Of a stretch of DNA of 64,000 bases, positions 42,544-55,034 are shown piece after piece. A program made the position numbers and the translations under genes. The stretch's first letter is position 1, and each line of letters opens with the position of its first letter. The DNA comes from Chamaecyparis obtusa (Eukaryota > Streptophyta > Pinopsida > Cupressales > Cupressaceae), in assembly GCA_027943335.1 (NCBI GenBank), contig BSBK01008435.1:841001-905000 (forward strand). The letters are read 5' to 3'. The notes under the pieces were generated by a model that worked only from the letters and a program-made list of their open reading frames with translations, made no database searches and had not been told where the DNA came from.

Positions 42544-43981
42544 TTAAACTGACCGATAAGATATCTTGTGAAAATGCATATTGGGTTGAAGGTCTTAATT
42601 ATAATTTGTTAAGTGTTGCTCAGCTTAACAAAACTAGTTACCGAGTGGAATTTCATAACAAGCAAGCTAAAATATTTGATGCTACTGGAGAATTGATTGG
42701 AAGTGGTGATCAGACTAGAGGTAATTTGTTCTATCTTGACCTATCTAAAGAAACATGTTTGATTGCACAACTTGATGATATTTGGTTATGGCATAAAAGG
42801 CTATGTCATGTTAACTTTGACAATCTGGTAGAGATAAGTAAGAAGAAAAAGGTAAGAGGTCTACCTAGATTGAAGGAACCTAAGAATGTGATGTGCAAGG
42901 AATGTCAGTTAGAAAAAATGACAAAGTCAAGTTTCAAGAGCAAATCCTTTACTTCTGAAAACATTTTAGATCTATTTCATACTGACCTTTGTGGACCTAT
43001 GGCTATACAAAGTTACTATGGTGCTAGATAATTTATCTTATTTATTGATGATCATACTAGGATGATGTATGTGATGTTTCTAAAAAAAAAATCTAAAGCT
43101 TTTCAATTCTTTAAGTGGTATTTGGCTAAGGTTGAGAAGGAGATAGGTAGGAACCTGAAATGTCTTAGATCTAACCGAGGTGAAGAATTTACATCAAATG
43201 AATTTAATCTATTTTGCAATGATAGAGGAATTAAAAGATAGATGTCTACACCTAGAACACCTCCACAGAATGGTATAGTAGAAAGGAGAAACAGATCTAT
43301 CTTGGATTGTGCATATTGATTGAAAAGAATGTGGCATAGAAATACTAGAAAGAAGCTATAAGAACTATTGTCTACACTCTTAACTAGGTACAGATCAAGA
43401 AAGGTACAAATCTGACACCTTATGAATTATGGCATGGGCATGCACCGAGTGTTAAATATTTTAGAATCTTTGGAATTAAGTGTTATATATTAAAAGACAC
43501 TAGGAATGGAAAGTCTGATGCTAAGAGTGATGAAGGCATATTCCTAGGGTACTCCACAAAAAGTAAAGCTTATAAGTGTTTGAACTCTAACACTAACAAA
43601 ATTGTGGAAAGTGTGAATGTCAAAATTGATGAGTATGCAGAAAGAAATGAAGTTGATAGTAAAAGAGAACCTGAAGATTACAGATATTTTGTGTACATTG
43701 AGGAAGAAGAAGAGGCAAGTAATAGACTTACACCTAATGTTGAGTCTCAGATAAGCAATGTCGAGCGACAGACAGAAGCTGTTGAGCATCAGGAAAACAG
43801 TGCCGAGAAAGAACAAGAACATGCCAAACTACAAGAAAATGTTGTTGAGTATCAGGAAGAGGTTTTTGAGCATTCTGAAGTTGAATCTGACAATCTTGTT
43901 AAGGGACATGATGAAATAGAGGAGAGAATAGCTGAACCTATTTTGGCAAAATATGTAAGAAGACATCATAAGCCTGAATAG
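42506..43981 (+). pseudogene. C2 integrase
   Basis: It continues from protease in a new frame: LLSVAQLNKTSYRVEF, WHKRLCHVNFDNL and CKECQLEKM (zinc finger), then LFHTDLCGPMA with the first catalytic D. A TAG at 43029 follows. The second site reads RSNRGEEF where SDRGGEF is usual (D replaced by N, as in C1), and NGIVERRNR keeps the E. The C-terminal part is split by stops and an indel around 43315-43420, then EGIFLGYSTKSKAYKCF and a long acidic Gln-rich linker. Confidence 0.83.
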
Positions 43982-44032
43982 ATAATTGGAGACAAGGATA
44001 CTGGAATTCAAACTAGAAGTAAGACTAAGGAT

Positions 44033-44875
44033 CCAACATGCCTACTATGTGAATTTGAACCCAAGTCAACTAGAGAGGCATTGGAGAATGAAGACTGGAT
44101 ACAAGCAATGAATGAAGAGATTGACCAGATTGAGAAGAATGATACTTGGACTCTGGTGCCGAGACTTGAAAATAAAAATGTTATAGGAACAAAGTGGGTG
44201 TTTCAGAATAAGATGAATGAAAATGGTGAAATCACTAGGAACAAAGCTAGGTTGGTATGCAAAGGCTATGCACAAGAAGAAGGAATAGATTATGGGGAGA
44301 CATTTGTCCCTGTAGCTAGATTGGAAGGAGAAAAAACTTTGCTTGCATATGCTACTTATAAAGATTTCAAGGTATATCAAATGGATGTTAAGTCAGCATT
44401 TTTGAATGGTATACTAGAAGAAGTTTACATAGAACAACCAGAAGGTTTTATTGATCCAGACAAGAGACACATGGTGTGCAAACTAAACAAAGCATTATAT
44501 GGATTGAAGCAAGCTCCCAGAGCATGGTATGAGAGGTTGCATAACTACTTGATACAGATTGGATTTTCAAAAACAAATGACACAAGCAATCTGTACATGA
44601 AGGATGAAGAAGGTAAAGGTATCTTGTTGGAAAAAATCTTTGTGGATGACATTATTTTTGGTGGACAAGATGCATTATGTAAAATATTTTCAAATGAAAT
44701 GAAAACTAAATTTGAAATGAGTATGTTTGGTGAGATCAAATTCTTTGTTGGTTTACAAGTATATCAGAGGAAGAATGGAATTTTCATTACACAGTCTAAG
44801 TATGTTAATGAAATATTGAAAACTTTTGGGATGGAAGATGCTAAACCAGTGGGAACTCCCATGGTTACTAGATAA
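44033..44875 (+). pseudogene. C2 reverse transcriptase
   Basis: A 264-codon open stretch with [77 protein letters not shown], the catalytic FVDDIIFGG, and [19 protein letters not shown]. All core motifs look intact. This is the best-preserved RT in the window; upstream and downstream breaks still disable the polyprotein. The stop after GTPMVTR is at 44873. Confidence 0.88.
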
Positions 44876-45592
44876 AAGTTATCTAAGAATGATGATGTTG
44901 CAAAAGTGAATTAGACTCTATACAGATCCTTGATTGGAAAGTTGTAGTATGTTGTACATAGTAGACCAGATATTACATTAGCTGTTGGGATTGTGGGAAG
45001 ATTCTCTACCAATCCTAAGGAAACACACATGATGGCTGTGAAAAGAATTATGAGATACTTGAAAGGAACTACTGACTATGGTCTATATTATAAGAAGGAT
45101 GACAAATTTGAACTCTGAGTTTATACAAATGCTAATTGGGCAGGAAATGTAGATGACAAAAAGATTACTAGTGGTGGAGCTTTCTTTCTTGGACAGAGAT
45201 TAGTCTCCTAGACGAGCAAGAAACAAAATTGCATTTCTCAATCTACTACCGAGGCTAAGTATGTTGATGCTACAGTAAACTGTTCAAACTTGGTATGGAT
45301 AAAACAATTGTTGATAGGCATGAAAGAAGAAATCAGTGAACCTGTTGTTATTTTCTATGACAACACAAGTGCTATCAATATTTCTAAGAATCTAGTGATG
45401 CACACTAAGACCAAGCACATTGCAATCAAGTATCACTACTTGAGAGAATTAGTTCAAGATAAAGAAGTCTGAATGGAATATGTGAATACAAAATAACAAC
45501 TAGCAGACATATTCACTAAAGCTTTACCCAGAAAATCTCATGAGTATTTGAGAAGTCAATTAGGGGTCCTTCCCCTAACTGAGGCTACCTAG
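44876..45592 (+). pseudogene. C2 RNase H
   Basis: In frame with RT but with many stops: SRPDITLAVGIVGRFSTNPK, AVKRIMRYLKGTTDYGLYY, VYTNANWAG (usual YSDADWAG, so the catalytic D reads N), STTEAKYVDATVNCSNLVWI, FYDNTSAINISKN, TKHIAIKYHYLREL and QLADIFTKALP. Confidence 0.82.
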
Positions 45593-46120
45593 ACAAGCTA
45601 GGAGCACTGCATCAAATGTGCTATAGCAGAATATTTGACAAATTGATGCAGAAGATTGTCACACTTTAGGGCTAGCCTAGAGTTGTGAAAAGAAGAAAAG
45701 ACAAGGAATCAGTCATAAGAAAGATGACAGAGGGAGAAACACTGAGCTACACAAATATTATCTACATCTGATGGATGTATGTTTTAGTTGCTGATTTGGC
45801 ATTTATGTCAAAGAGGGAGATGAACTGATATAATAACACATGAAACTAAAAGGAAAGAGGGAGATGAACTGATGAAATTGAAGGTAAGAGGAAGATGAAC
45901 TGAGGAAATGAACTGAAATGAAGGATCGGGATAGAGGGAGATCTGAATACTTCTGATGGTCATAGAAGTGAGTGAGGCTTATAGGATTCTAAATTAGAAT
46001 GAAGCTAAGGATATTACAAATAATTCTCTGATGGATAGATGAATTTTTGGATTGGTTGGTAATCCATGAGTTATTCAAGTGATGTCATATGGTTTTGCCA
46101 TCAATGCCAAAGAGGGAGAT
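45593..46120 (+). promoter_or_regulatory. C2 3' untranslated region with repeated polypurine motifs
   Basis: No coding sequence. Purine-rich AAAGAGGGAGA motifs recur at 45809-45820, 45854-45864, a weaker one near 45931, and 46108-46119 beside the LTR. The first two and a degenerate third copy are followed by TGAACTGA, so this looks like a short repeat array, of which the LTR-adjacent copy is the functional tract. Confidence 0.7.
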
Positions 46121-47611
46121 TGTTGGAAACTACAATTGAAACAATTGTTTTATTGTCATTGACGTCAAACCGTAATTGGTAAGACTGTTGCTACTTAGGA
46201 AAGTACTATATCTATTTGAGTGTTGCTAAGGGGCTAGGCAAGGTTGGTAACAATAGCACCTAAGGAAAGGTTGAGTTATCTTGATACTAAAAAGTGTACT
46301 TGACTATGTTGCACAATGATGAGCCAATGTAATGTTTATCTTAGTAAGACTCAAGACTAAACTGGTAGGCTCGATCGAGCAAAAATCATGTTTAAGCTAA
46401 GTAATGTTAGTGTCGACTGAGTTAGTATATGCCGAACAAAAATATAGTGTCGACCAAGTGACAGTTAATTGCTGAGGAAGACAGTGTAAGTTGAGGAAAT
46501 AGTTTTAGTAATGACCAAGCTTTCTACATGAAGACCGAGTGGATGATCATAGTATTGACTGAGCATCAGCAATTTTATATTTGAAGAGAATTCAATTTTG
46601 GAGCCGACATTGTTGAACTCTTGGATTATGTAAAATGTGTTGACTTTATTTATTGATTGTTTGGAAGCATTAAATGCATTGTAAAATGTTTTATTGTAAA
46701 TCTTTAAGAGATTTGAGATGATTCTAGAAAAGGAGCTGAAGAACATGAAGCAGGTAGATTCACTAAATCTGACCTAACCCTAAGATCTATGAATGAGATT
46801 GAGTGGAAAAAGATGAGTTAACCTAATTGAGAAAAGAATAAAAAGGATCAAGTGCTAGATATGGATGTGCATGGGTGAATAGAGAATGTTGGAAGATCAG
46901 TAAAGTTTTATTGACTGAATAAGCAAAAAAAGGCTGAAGGAGAATTGTGGTGGTTGCTTGAAGAAAAGTTCCAAGAAAATCAGAGATGGAGATGGAAAAG
47001 TTTCAAAGTCAGTAAACCAACATTAGTGTATGGAATCAGATCTAATATTTGCAAAGTGAGTTGTATATTTTTTAGATAAATATTGTTGCTACTTTCTAAC
47101 CACTATAACAGTCAAAATATTTTTAACAGAGGTTGACCTAACAGTCATATGTTAAATCCTTTGAACAAGGTTGCATTCTAATGGAGTGTATGTAAGTCCT
47201 ATGACAAGGCTCACTTTTAACAGGGTGATTGAAATCCTTTAACCGGGTCACACTTGACAGTGTATTGTAACCTTTGACAGGGTTGGCTTTTTACCAAGCT
47301 CACTTCAAAAGAGTGAAAATAATAGTAGCATGTTACAAAGTGGTTTTTCCCAAATTGGGTTTCCACTATAAATTCCAGTGTTAATACTTGTGTGAATGTT
47401 TTGGTTTGAACATTTCTTTGTTTTACAAGTTAAGTTACAGCTAGGTAGTGGACTGCATTGTTATATGTTTCTGTTATTAAATCAGTGATGACTGAGTTTG
47501 TTCTGGTTGGTGGATCTGATTTAAAGAAGAGTTTTTGAGATTTTTTTATACATCAAGACCTAAGAACAATTGATTCACCCCCCCTCTCTGTTGTTCTAAA
47601 TCATATTAACA
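46121..47611 (+). repeat. C2 3' LTR
   Basis: 1491 bp, TG...CA, matching 39734-41229. Confidence 0.93.
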
Positions 47612-47616
47612 ATTAT
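47612..47616. repeat. TSD of C2, right copy (ATTAT)
   Basis: Partner of 39729-39733. Confidence 0.88.
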
Positions 47617-48553
47617 CTTTGGGGGTAATGACAAACTTAGTGCAGAATTTTCTAAGGAAATGCAGAATGAGTTCGAGATGAGCATGATTGGACCTATCAA
47701 ATACTTTTTGGGATTAAATGTACAATAGATAGAGAAAGGTATTTTCATTAAATAGTCCAAGTATGTGAAATAAATATTGAAGAAGTTCAAGATGGATGAT
47801 TACAAGCTAGTGGGTACTCCTATGATAATAGGATACAAGCTTACAAAAGAAGATGATTCTCCAACGGTAGATACAACATTGTACAAGTCCATGATTGGTA
47901 AACTCATATATCTTACTCAAACTAGACCTGATATTTCTAATGTAGTTGGCATAGTTGGAATATTTGTAGAAGAACCTAAACAAAGTCACCTCATGGCAGT
48001 AAAGAAAATATTCAGATACTTGCAAGGCACTATAGATTATGGTCTATGGTATCCTAACTCAAAGAATGTTGAGCTTCATGTATATACAGATGTAGATTGG
48101 GTAGGATGCATTGATGATAGAAAGAGTACATTAGGAGGTGCAGTGTTTCTTGGTCATAGACTTGTCACTTGGACAAGCAAGAAGAAAAAATATATTTCTC
48201 AGTCAATAGAAGTAGAAAAGTATGTTGCAACAGCCTTGAATTGTTCTACAATTGTTTGGATCAAACAGATGATAAAGGATTTTGGATTTCAGATTGATTA
48301 GCCTATTGTTATTCATTGCGATAATAGTAGCACTATCAACATGTCAAAGAATCTTGTGATGCATGCAAAGAAAAAGCACATAGAGATTAAGTATCACTTC
48401 CTAAGAGAGAAAGTGGCAGAGAAAGAAGTAAAATTGGATTATGTGTGTACAAAGGAATAGCTAGCAGAAATATTCAAAAAACCTTTACCAAAGGATACTT
48501 TTGAGTATCTCAAGGAGAAGTTGGGAGTAATTCCCTTCCCTGATTCTACTTAG
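47617..48553 (+). pseudogene. C1 reverse transcriptase end and RNase H
   Basis: Resumes C1 pol after C2. QNEFEMSMIGPIKYFLGLN ends RT, then YKSMIGKLIYLTQTRPDIS, FRYLQGTIDYGLWYPNSK, and RNase H motifs VYTDVDWVGCIDDRKST, WTSKKKKYISQSIE, HCDNSSTINMSKN and HIEIKYHFLREK. There are stops near 47727, 47754, 47770 and 48299; the last stop (48551) ends pol after IPFPDST. Confidence 0.85.
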
Positions 48554-48916
48554 AGAAACAAGAAAAATTATCTATCCTCGGTGACTGATGGAAGGTTGAC
48601 TACTCTACATCAGGAGTAGTACTAGAGATAAAATGTTTCAGCACCCTTTGCCATTGATATCAAAGGGGGAGTAGTATATAGTCATGAAAAATAGTATCAA
48701 AGGGGGAGCACACATAGAAGCAAGAAGGAGTAGTATTTAGTTATGGAAGCAGTTCAGTTGAGAAAATAGAGAATGTTGAAGAATATTACAGAAGATGGAG
48801 GATTCATCCTTGGGGGATTTTTGATGAAGAAATGGAGAATGTTATAAAAGAATTTCTCATTTGGATTGGTGGTGTTTTTCATTCCATATGTTGCCATCAA
48901 TACCAAAGGGGGAGAT
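48554..48916 (+). promoter_or_regulatory. C1 3' untranslated region with three polypurine tracts
   Basis: CAAAGGGGGAG occurs exactly three times: 48661-48671, 48698-48708 and 48904-48914, the last abutting the 3' LTR. The first and last follow an ATTGATAT or ATCAATAC context that recurs in L1 and L2. No ORF. Confidence 0.78.
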
Positions 48917-50221
48917 TGTTGGAGATTTTCTAGCAAGCTAGTGCTAACTGTATGTTTGTCATTGATGACAACATATGGTAAGTAACACACATCGAGGACT
49001 TATGCAGTAAGCTTTGCATATAAGTAGCATGAACATGTTATCAGCATGATATCATGGACACAAAGGTTAATTGTTAGTACAAACAATTATGTACAAGCTT
49101 GTGTCAGTAGTGTTCCTGATAGAGTTACAGACAGTGTTCTTTGAGTGATTGTTCGTATAGTTATCATGGAACCTTGTGCCTTTGGATATGTGATGAAAAC
49201 ATTCTAGTGATGTTACATTCATGGACACAGAGTTTGATACATAGTAGAATGGAAGTTCTATAGTTTCCATTCACCAGTTGTAGTTTCCTATGTTTATTAG
49301 AAGAGCTGACATAGATTTTATTGGTATAGGAGTTGCACCAATCATATCGGTATGCACCCTTGGATTAGTGATGAAAGAAGTTTCAAGAAGGTTTGGCTAA
49401 GAGCACATGATGTAATTCAAATTGAGGAGAAAGCTTCAGTTAATTTGGTAGAGCCCATAGTGTGTAGCATGCATCTACATTTATTAATATTGGATAGGTC
49501 CTAGATTGTGTTGTGTGCGTAGTAGAGCCAAAAACAATATTATTGAAGAGTGTTATTGTTTCTCTATTATGATTTAAAGGTGGGTCTAATAGGCCAACTT
49601 GATTATATCATTTAAGGAGAAGATATTTATAGGTAGTCATTTGTGATTGCTAAGACATGGTTCACAGTTGAATGTGAAGAGTAGAGAACAGTGTGTGAAG
49701 TGTTGATCCATCAAAAAAAGGTCTATGTGACCAAGTAAAGAGTTTATGCCATACATTGGAACTGATCTTGACAGAAGGTCAAAGCACAGTTCAACAAGAT
49801 CTAGATATAGTGTGTACCTATTATTCAGAAGGTTGCAGCCTTCACCCCCTTGAGTGGTGAGCTCTCAGACAATGTGTCCTCACCCCTAGCAGGGTTAATT
49901 GTAAAGGAATCCTAGTAGGGTCCAACCCTTGACCAGGACATTGTACTAAATGCATTGTAAAGACAACTCCTAATAGGGTTCAAGATCTTCTAACAAGGAT
50001 CATAAAACACTAGTGCAAATTATTAGTGGGTGTCAATTCCCACCAGGGTTTTTACCTATTTGGGTTTCCCCATAACCAAAATATTGGTGTTGTGTTCAAG
50101 TATTATTTTATTGTGTTTATGCTTAATGTTTAAGTATACTTAATTGGATAAAGAATTGAAACTTTTAGATAATTGATTCACCCCCCCCCCTCTCAGTTAT
50201 CTCTTGAGACTATTCCTAACA
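48917..50221 (+). repeat. C1 3' LTR
   Basis: 1305 bp, TGTTGGAG... to ...CCTAACA, matching 35215-36522. Confidence 0.93.
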
Positions 50222-50226
50222 CAAAT
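50222..50226. repeat. TSD of C1, right copy (CAAAT)
   Basis: Partner of 35210-35214. Confidence 0.87.
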
Positions 50227-50470
50227 AACTAATCTTCCTTGTGCAACTTCTGCAATTGTAGGCCAAATATAATATTCTACAACCCCACAACTAGGTTCAC
50301 AAGATGTGATATTTCACCTCTAACCCTCAATACTTCTGGGAACCAATCCTCCTTCTACCACCTTTCACTAACCTTTGGCTGATGTAGATCAGATCCTCTT
50401 CTCTACCACTCCACAACAACAAGATTTGCAAGTTAGAACTCAGAAGAAGGTCAACCTTAAGAACTAACCA
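50227..50470 (-). other. Element H: 5' end of gag or leader
   Basis: By the CAAAT duplication this continues H upstream of the gag fragment at 35214. No clear protein is readable; stops occur in all minus frames. Confidence 0.5.
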
Positions 50471-50482
50471 AATTTGATACCA
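50471..50482 (-). promoter_or_regulatory. Element H primer-binding site
   Basis: TGGTATCAAATT on the minus strand, preceded by ...ATCAAG as in G1 (LTR end CA, two bases, PBS). The match to the initiator-Met site covers only the first eight bases. Confidence 0.5.
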
Positions 50483-50484
50483 CT

Positions 50485-50984
50485 TGATTCAGTCAAGGAC
50501 AAAGAATCCCCAAAGGAGATGTCCAATCCTTGCAGCTATAGATGCCACATTGTAAATACCCAAATACAATATAGGAATCAATCATTTAAAGTAATAATAT
50601 CACATATGTTAATCTCAAGTTGGTTTTAAAGTGTAGTTATTACATCACCATTGTCAATATATAGCTACAATATAATCAAGTATGATTTCTATCCTCAATG
50701 CAAAGTTTGCAAATGAGATACAATTGATTACCCCTCAAAATTAGGATGACTCTACAAATTGAACCACAAAATCTCGCTAATGTCAAATCCTAATCTCTCA
50801 AATATGCTCCAATATATTCTCAAGATAGCTACCTCTAAGATACCTTTCCCCTAAACAAGAACCACAAGACCTACTTAAATACAAGATCGCCAGCCACAAT
50901 TTTTCTTATCTGATCACAATCCCCTAGATAAGAAAATGGTTTACAAACACATAGATCATGACCCAAATTCATAAGAATGCCTTC
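50485..50984 (-). repeat. Element H 5' LTR, first part
   Basis: Inferred from its position next to the PBS and a TG start. No second LTR is in the window. It is cut by D and continues at 63753. Confidence 0.5.
50980..50984. repeat. TSD of D, left copy (CCTTC)
   Basis: Matches 63753-63757 exactly. Confidence 0.87.
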
Positions 50985-52456
50985 TATAACACCCCATAAG
51001 AATAATCTATATAAATGATAAACCAAAAGTAAAACAAATAACTTAACCAGAAAAGCACAACTTTTTTTTATTTACAAGATACAAATTAGCACCAAAATAC
51101 AACTCAACTGACTTAATTCAGTTATTTAATATCCAAGGACAATTGAATACATGAGAGTATAACAATATACTCAATCTTTAATACATGTTTTCCAAGAGTT
51201 CAAGATTGTTTCTAATTGCCCTTATCTATCCTAAGCACTGCTTTGATAATAAGTAACTAGGTAATGATCTATTTTCTGTATATCTTTACAGTAGCTAACC
51301 ATTCCCCCAAAAACATTGTTTTCCTCATCTAGAATCCTGAAAACACCAATTAGAAAACAACCACAAACAAATAGGGCTTAGTCAAAAAGACTAAGATGGT
51401 GGAATACCTCCAAAGTATCTGCATCATATAGGTTAGAATCTTAACATAATAAGTTGAACCATACATATAAAAACATATATATTTCATTATTAACAGGAAG
51501 CATTTCATTTCTATTCAACATAAATAAACAAGTAGTTCATTTCATTTTCAACAGAAATAAACTCACAAAGAAAATGACAAGGTGATGATCCACTAGCTTT
51601 GGGTATCTACATAAGAATCAACGATCAGTAACCATATAGGAAACTTGAAGAATTCATTATGCCAGCCTTATTCTTTACAAGCAATAAGGTAAATCCATAC
51701 CCTTACTTCACCAACAAGTGCAAGTAATCAGGGCAACATATTTTATCTTTTTAAATGAAACCCATAGCCCATGAATTATTAAATTATCACTTAGTCAAAT
51801 AACTGACAAATTTTCTTTCACCTTAAGGATCCAGACAAAAGTCAGTTTCCCATACTAAGGATCACACTTGCATTATCTCAAAACACTTCATACTATCAAT
51901 ACTAGTTAAACCATAAGAAAACTTGAATTATCAAATTCAACTAATAATTTTTACTTAATAACTTAAATCTTTAATACTGAATCAACAATTTAAAATATCC
52001 ACATACACCCATGAATCCTCTTTTCAGAACAACCACAGTAAAGCATCTTCCTTTCATCAACTGAAGGAATAACTTAAGCAAGAATTTCCAATACTATCAT
52101 TAGTAAAACTCAGACAATAATAATACCCAATTCCTAACATCCAATTGCAATATTATATCTGATGATTGAAATATCCAATTTTATTATTAACTGACCGATA
52201 AAACTAATACTTAAAAATCAATTCCATTAATCTGACACATTATAACTAACAGAGTTTATTTGTAAAACCATGGAAGGTCAAAATCAAATTTCTTATACTA
52301 ATGTTTAATGCAGAATTACACATGATCTTCATATTGACCATTCATATAAAAATACAATGTTTCAATTCTGTCATCTCAGTTACAAAGTCACATATGTATA
52401 TACTTATAGGCATACACACATATATATACATATGTATATACACTCACTATATGTGC

Positions 52457-52498
<42 letters not shown>

Positions 52499-55022
52499 TC
52501 CTACAACTATATATATATGTACCCTTGTAAAATATATAGAATTCAGAACACTATATTAACGTATTTATAATCCTATCAGAATAATACAAAATGAGATAAC
52601 TCATTCAAAACATTTATTGTCATTTACTGTTGTTATACCAAATGATACTATGTTTCAAATTCTGAACAATAACTTAGAGGTTATTAAATCAATAAACTAG
52701 AAAATCTCATAATCCAAATCGGCCTACATACATATTCTCACAAGTCCATTCCGCAGACAGAAAATCAACTACTACAGTAGCTATTCGAATGGTCTACAGA
52801 CCACAACCATCAACCAAGTCTTCGAAGGAAAACAATGTGACTGCAGTGACTTCCACTATAAACTTCTATAATAACCGAGAGTCCCAAAATCCTACAAAAA
52901 GATAAACTATATTCTCACATTCCGCTACAGAACGTTCATCATAAAAGCATGATTCCTAATGAAAATTTATTGACAGACCCAAGCTTATCCTTTGACAAGA
53001 AACTGTAGAATTTAATGACCAGAATCTAGTCCACCTCTTCCTATAGAATATAAACTGCCGACGGCTATATAAATGACCAACACTTGAGACCAATACGGAG
53101 CTTATGCTCAACATAAATTCCGTGGTATAAGCCAAAACTCAACTCAACAGGCTCCTGTATAGAGAAAGAACACCTTGCAAACCCCAACAATGACTTAACA
53201 TAATTTCCATTTCGAATGACTCAGAGCTCAACCTAAAGACCAAAAGACCAACAAACTACCATTATCCAAACCAGAAATTTACCAAATACTAAGAGGACTC
53301 AAGATAATCAATACATCACTAATCTTCCATAACTATGACACAAACCACAATCTAAACTAAAACCACAAAACTCCAGAGCTTGACAAATCATAGAGTCTTG
53401 TAACAAGCAAATGAATAGACCCCCTAATTTTAATCCTACAAAACCGTATACACAACACAACAAGAATAAAATCTTCCAGCACTGATTCCCAAATTTCCTT
53501 TCCCCAAAAACTCGACAGACTTAAGCAGGTAAATCACAGAGATCGAAGAGACTGTGATGATCATAATAAAGAAAAACATTTGCAATACACATATCAATTA
53601 ATTCCTCATAAAATGAATAGAGCAGTGAAACATTACAACCCATATATTCTCTTGTGCTAAACTCGAAAAGAAACAAGAGATAAGGAAGAAAATGCCGCTG
53701 CCTGAAACATAGAGTGAGGGTGTTCAAAACTCACACAATGGAATCCACAATCCATGCTCCCGAAGTGGCGAGCTACTCCAGAAACAACCTTTGCATAGCA
53801 ATAGAATAGAGCACACCGTGACAGAGCTCAGTTCACAAGCACGAAAACCAAATAGTGTTTCCAAACTATAAGCTCGAAGATAAGAAACAAAACCGTGATA
53901 TACATAATGGAAAATCCCATTATTAATGTACAGATATGCAACCATTTTTCCCTCCAAGCTGAATAGAATAACCCCATTCTCGCAACCATTCCACATATCA
54001 AAACACATTTCCTCACAACTGAAAACCCTTGCCAATACAAATGGCAGACAACAAACTGAAGTAATCAATTCCAGTATGCATGTCGTAGCTGCATTAACTA
54101 CCAACTTATCCTTTACTACCACTTCCACTCAAAAGTTTGACAGTTGTCACTAGAGTACCAGTACTAACCAAAAACTCCCAAAGACACATGCTTAAAAATT
54201 AAATCGCTCATTGTTATAAAATTCATAATTTCAATACACATTTGAACATTGCAAAACAAATTTTTTAAGCAGAGTGAGGTTAGTAGGTCAAACCATATTA
54301 GGTCATGTGATATGAATGACTTAGGAAGTGCTTCAAAGCCATGGCCTAGGTTAGAGAAATTACTAACCCCTAAGCCTATCTTACCATAACAACATAGAAT
54401 GTTAGTGTAATACTAACACCTCTTTCTAACTTTTAATAAATAACTTACCACTAATTGATTCATTCTAACAATTCTACTAACTTATTTCTCTTTTAATTTC
54501 ATTTCTATTTTAACAATTAACATCATCATAATAAAATTATTTCAACAACTTATATTAACTATATAATTAATAATATTTTCCTTAACATATACAAACTAAC
54601 TTAACATCAAAATTCCATTAATGAAATCTTAATTGTAGCATAGGAATTCCTCTCCCCATTTAAGGAATGAGTTTATTTTTTAGCTTATAAATAATCATCT
54701 CCTATAATAACACAAATTTCCAAAGTACCTAAAAGTAACAGAGAAAACTGATAGCTTAGAAAAGTCAGAATCTGCAACTGTTTTTATTAAATCAAATAAA
54801 TCCAACACTATAATCTAACAAAAGATTAACAACTATCTGCCAAGTTAAATGTCCATATACTGTCAGAGATATAGATCGAAATCTAGACAAAGCTATAATC
54901 CAAATCACAACCAGAAGAGTCTGGACATAAATAAATCCAAACCAAAACATGAATTCACACTAAAAGAACTATATGAAGCTGTAGAATTAGAAACCAAGCC
55001 AGGAGCAGATAGGGGCATGACA
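50985..55022 (-). repeat. D left (3') LTR
   Basis: 4038 bp, matching 59731-63752 throughout with a few percent difference by eye. It begins TA where the right copy has TG. A TA microsatellite at about 52456-52494 is much longer than in the right copy. No gene is conserved between the copies. Confidence 0.93.
52440..52520. repeat. TA microsatellite in D left LTR
   Basis: A long run of alternating T and A (about 40 bp uninterrupted) at the place where the right LTR (61208-61225) has a short one. Confidence 0.85.
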
Positions 55023-55034
55023 CCCTCCCCCACC
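55023..55034 (-). promoter_or_regulatory. D polypurine tract
   Basis: GGTGGGGGAGGG on the minus strand, directly beside the 3' LTR. Confidence 0.8.

Larger units (their letters stand above)
39734..47611 (+). mobile_element. Element C2: Ty1/copia retrotransposon inside C1, inactive
   Basis: A 7878-bp plus-strand copia element with LTRs at 39734-41229 and 46121-47611, exact ATTAT duplications, a perfect initiator-Met PBS at 41232 and repeated polypurine tracts before the 3' LTR. It has the same gene order as C1 and is related to it, but the LTR differs. RT keeps FVDDI; integrase and RNase H are broken. It sits within C1 in the same orientation. Confidence 0.93.
35215..50221 (+). mobile_element. 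Element C1: Ty1/copia retrotransposon, interrupted by C2, inactive
   Basis: A plus-strand copia element with LTRs at 35215-36522 and 48917-50221, an initiator-Met-type PBS, three polypurine tracts and CAAAT duplications. Removing C2 leaves about 7.1 kb. The order gag, protease, integrase, RT, RNase H is the copia order. Multiple polypurine tracts and the RT wording (QNEFEMSMIGPIKYFLGLN) resemble the Sirevirus branch; this is tentative. Its LTR is related to that of L1 over the 3' half. Confidence 0.92.

Noticed and set aside
52301..52570. 89-codon ORF with alternating Ile/Tyr
   Set aside because: Produced by the TA microsatellite in the D LTR.
53724..54128. 134-codon minus-strand ORF inside the D left LTR
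   Set aside because: The matching position in the right LTR (62604-62858) is truncated by a stop at residue 84, the composition is not protein-like, and no domain is visible. It is probably a chance ORF in LTR DNA.
50985..55022. The 4-kb repeats considered as a segmental duplication
   Set aside because: They have TG...CA ends, a PBS and polypurine tract inside, and an exact 5-bp TSD outside, so they are LTRs.
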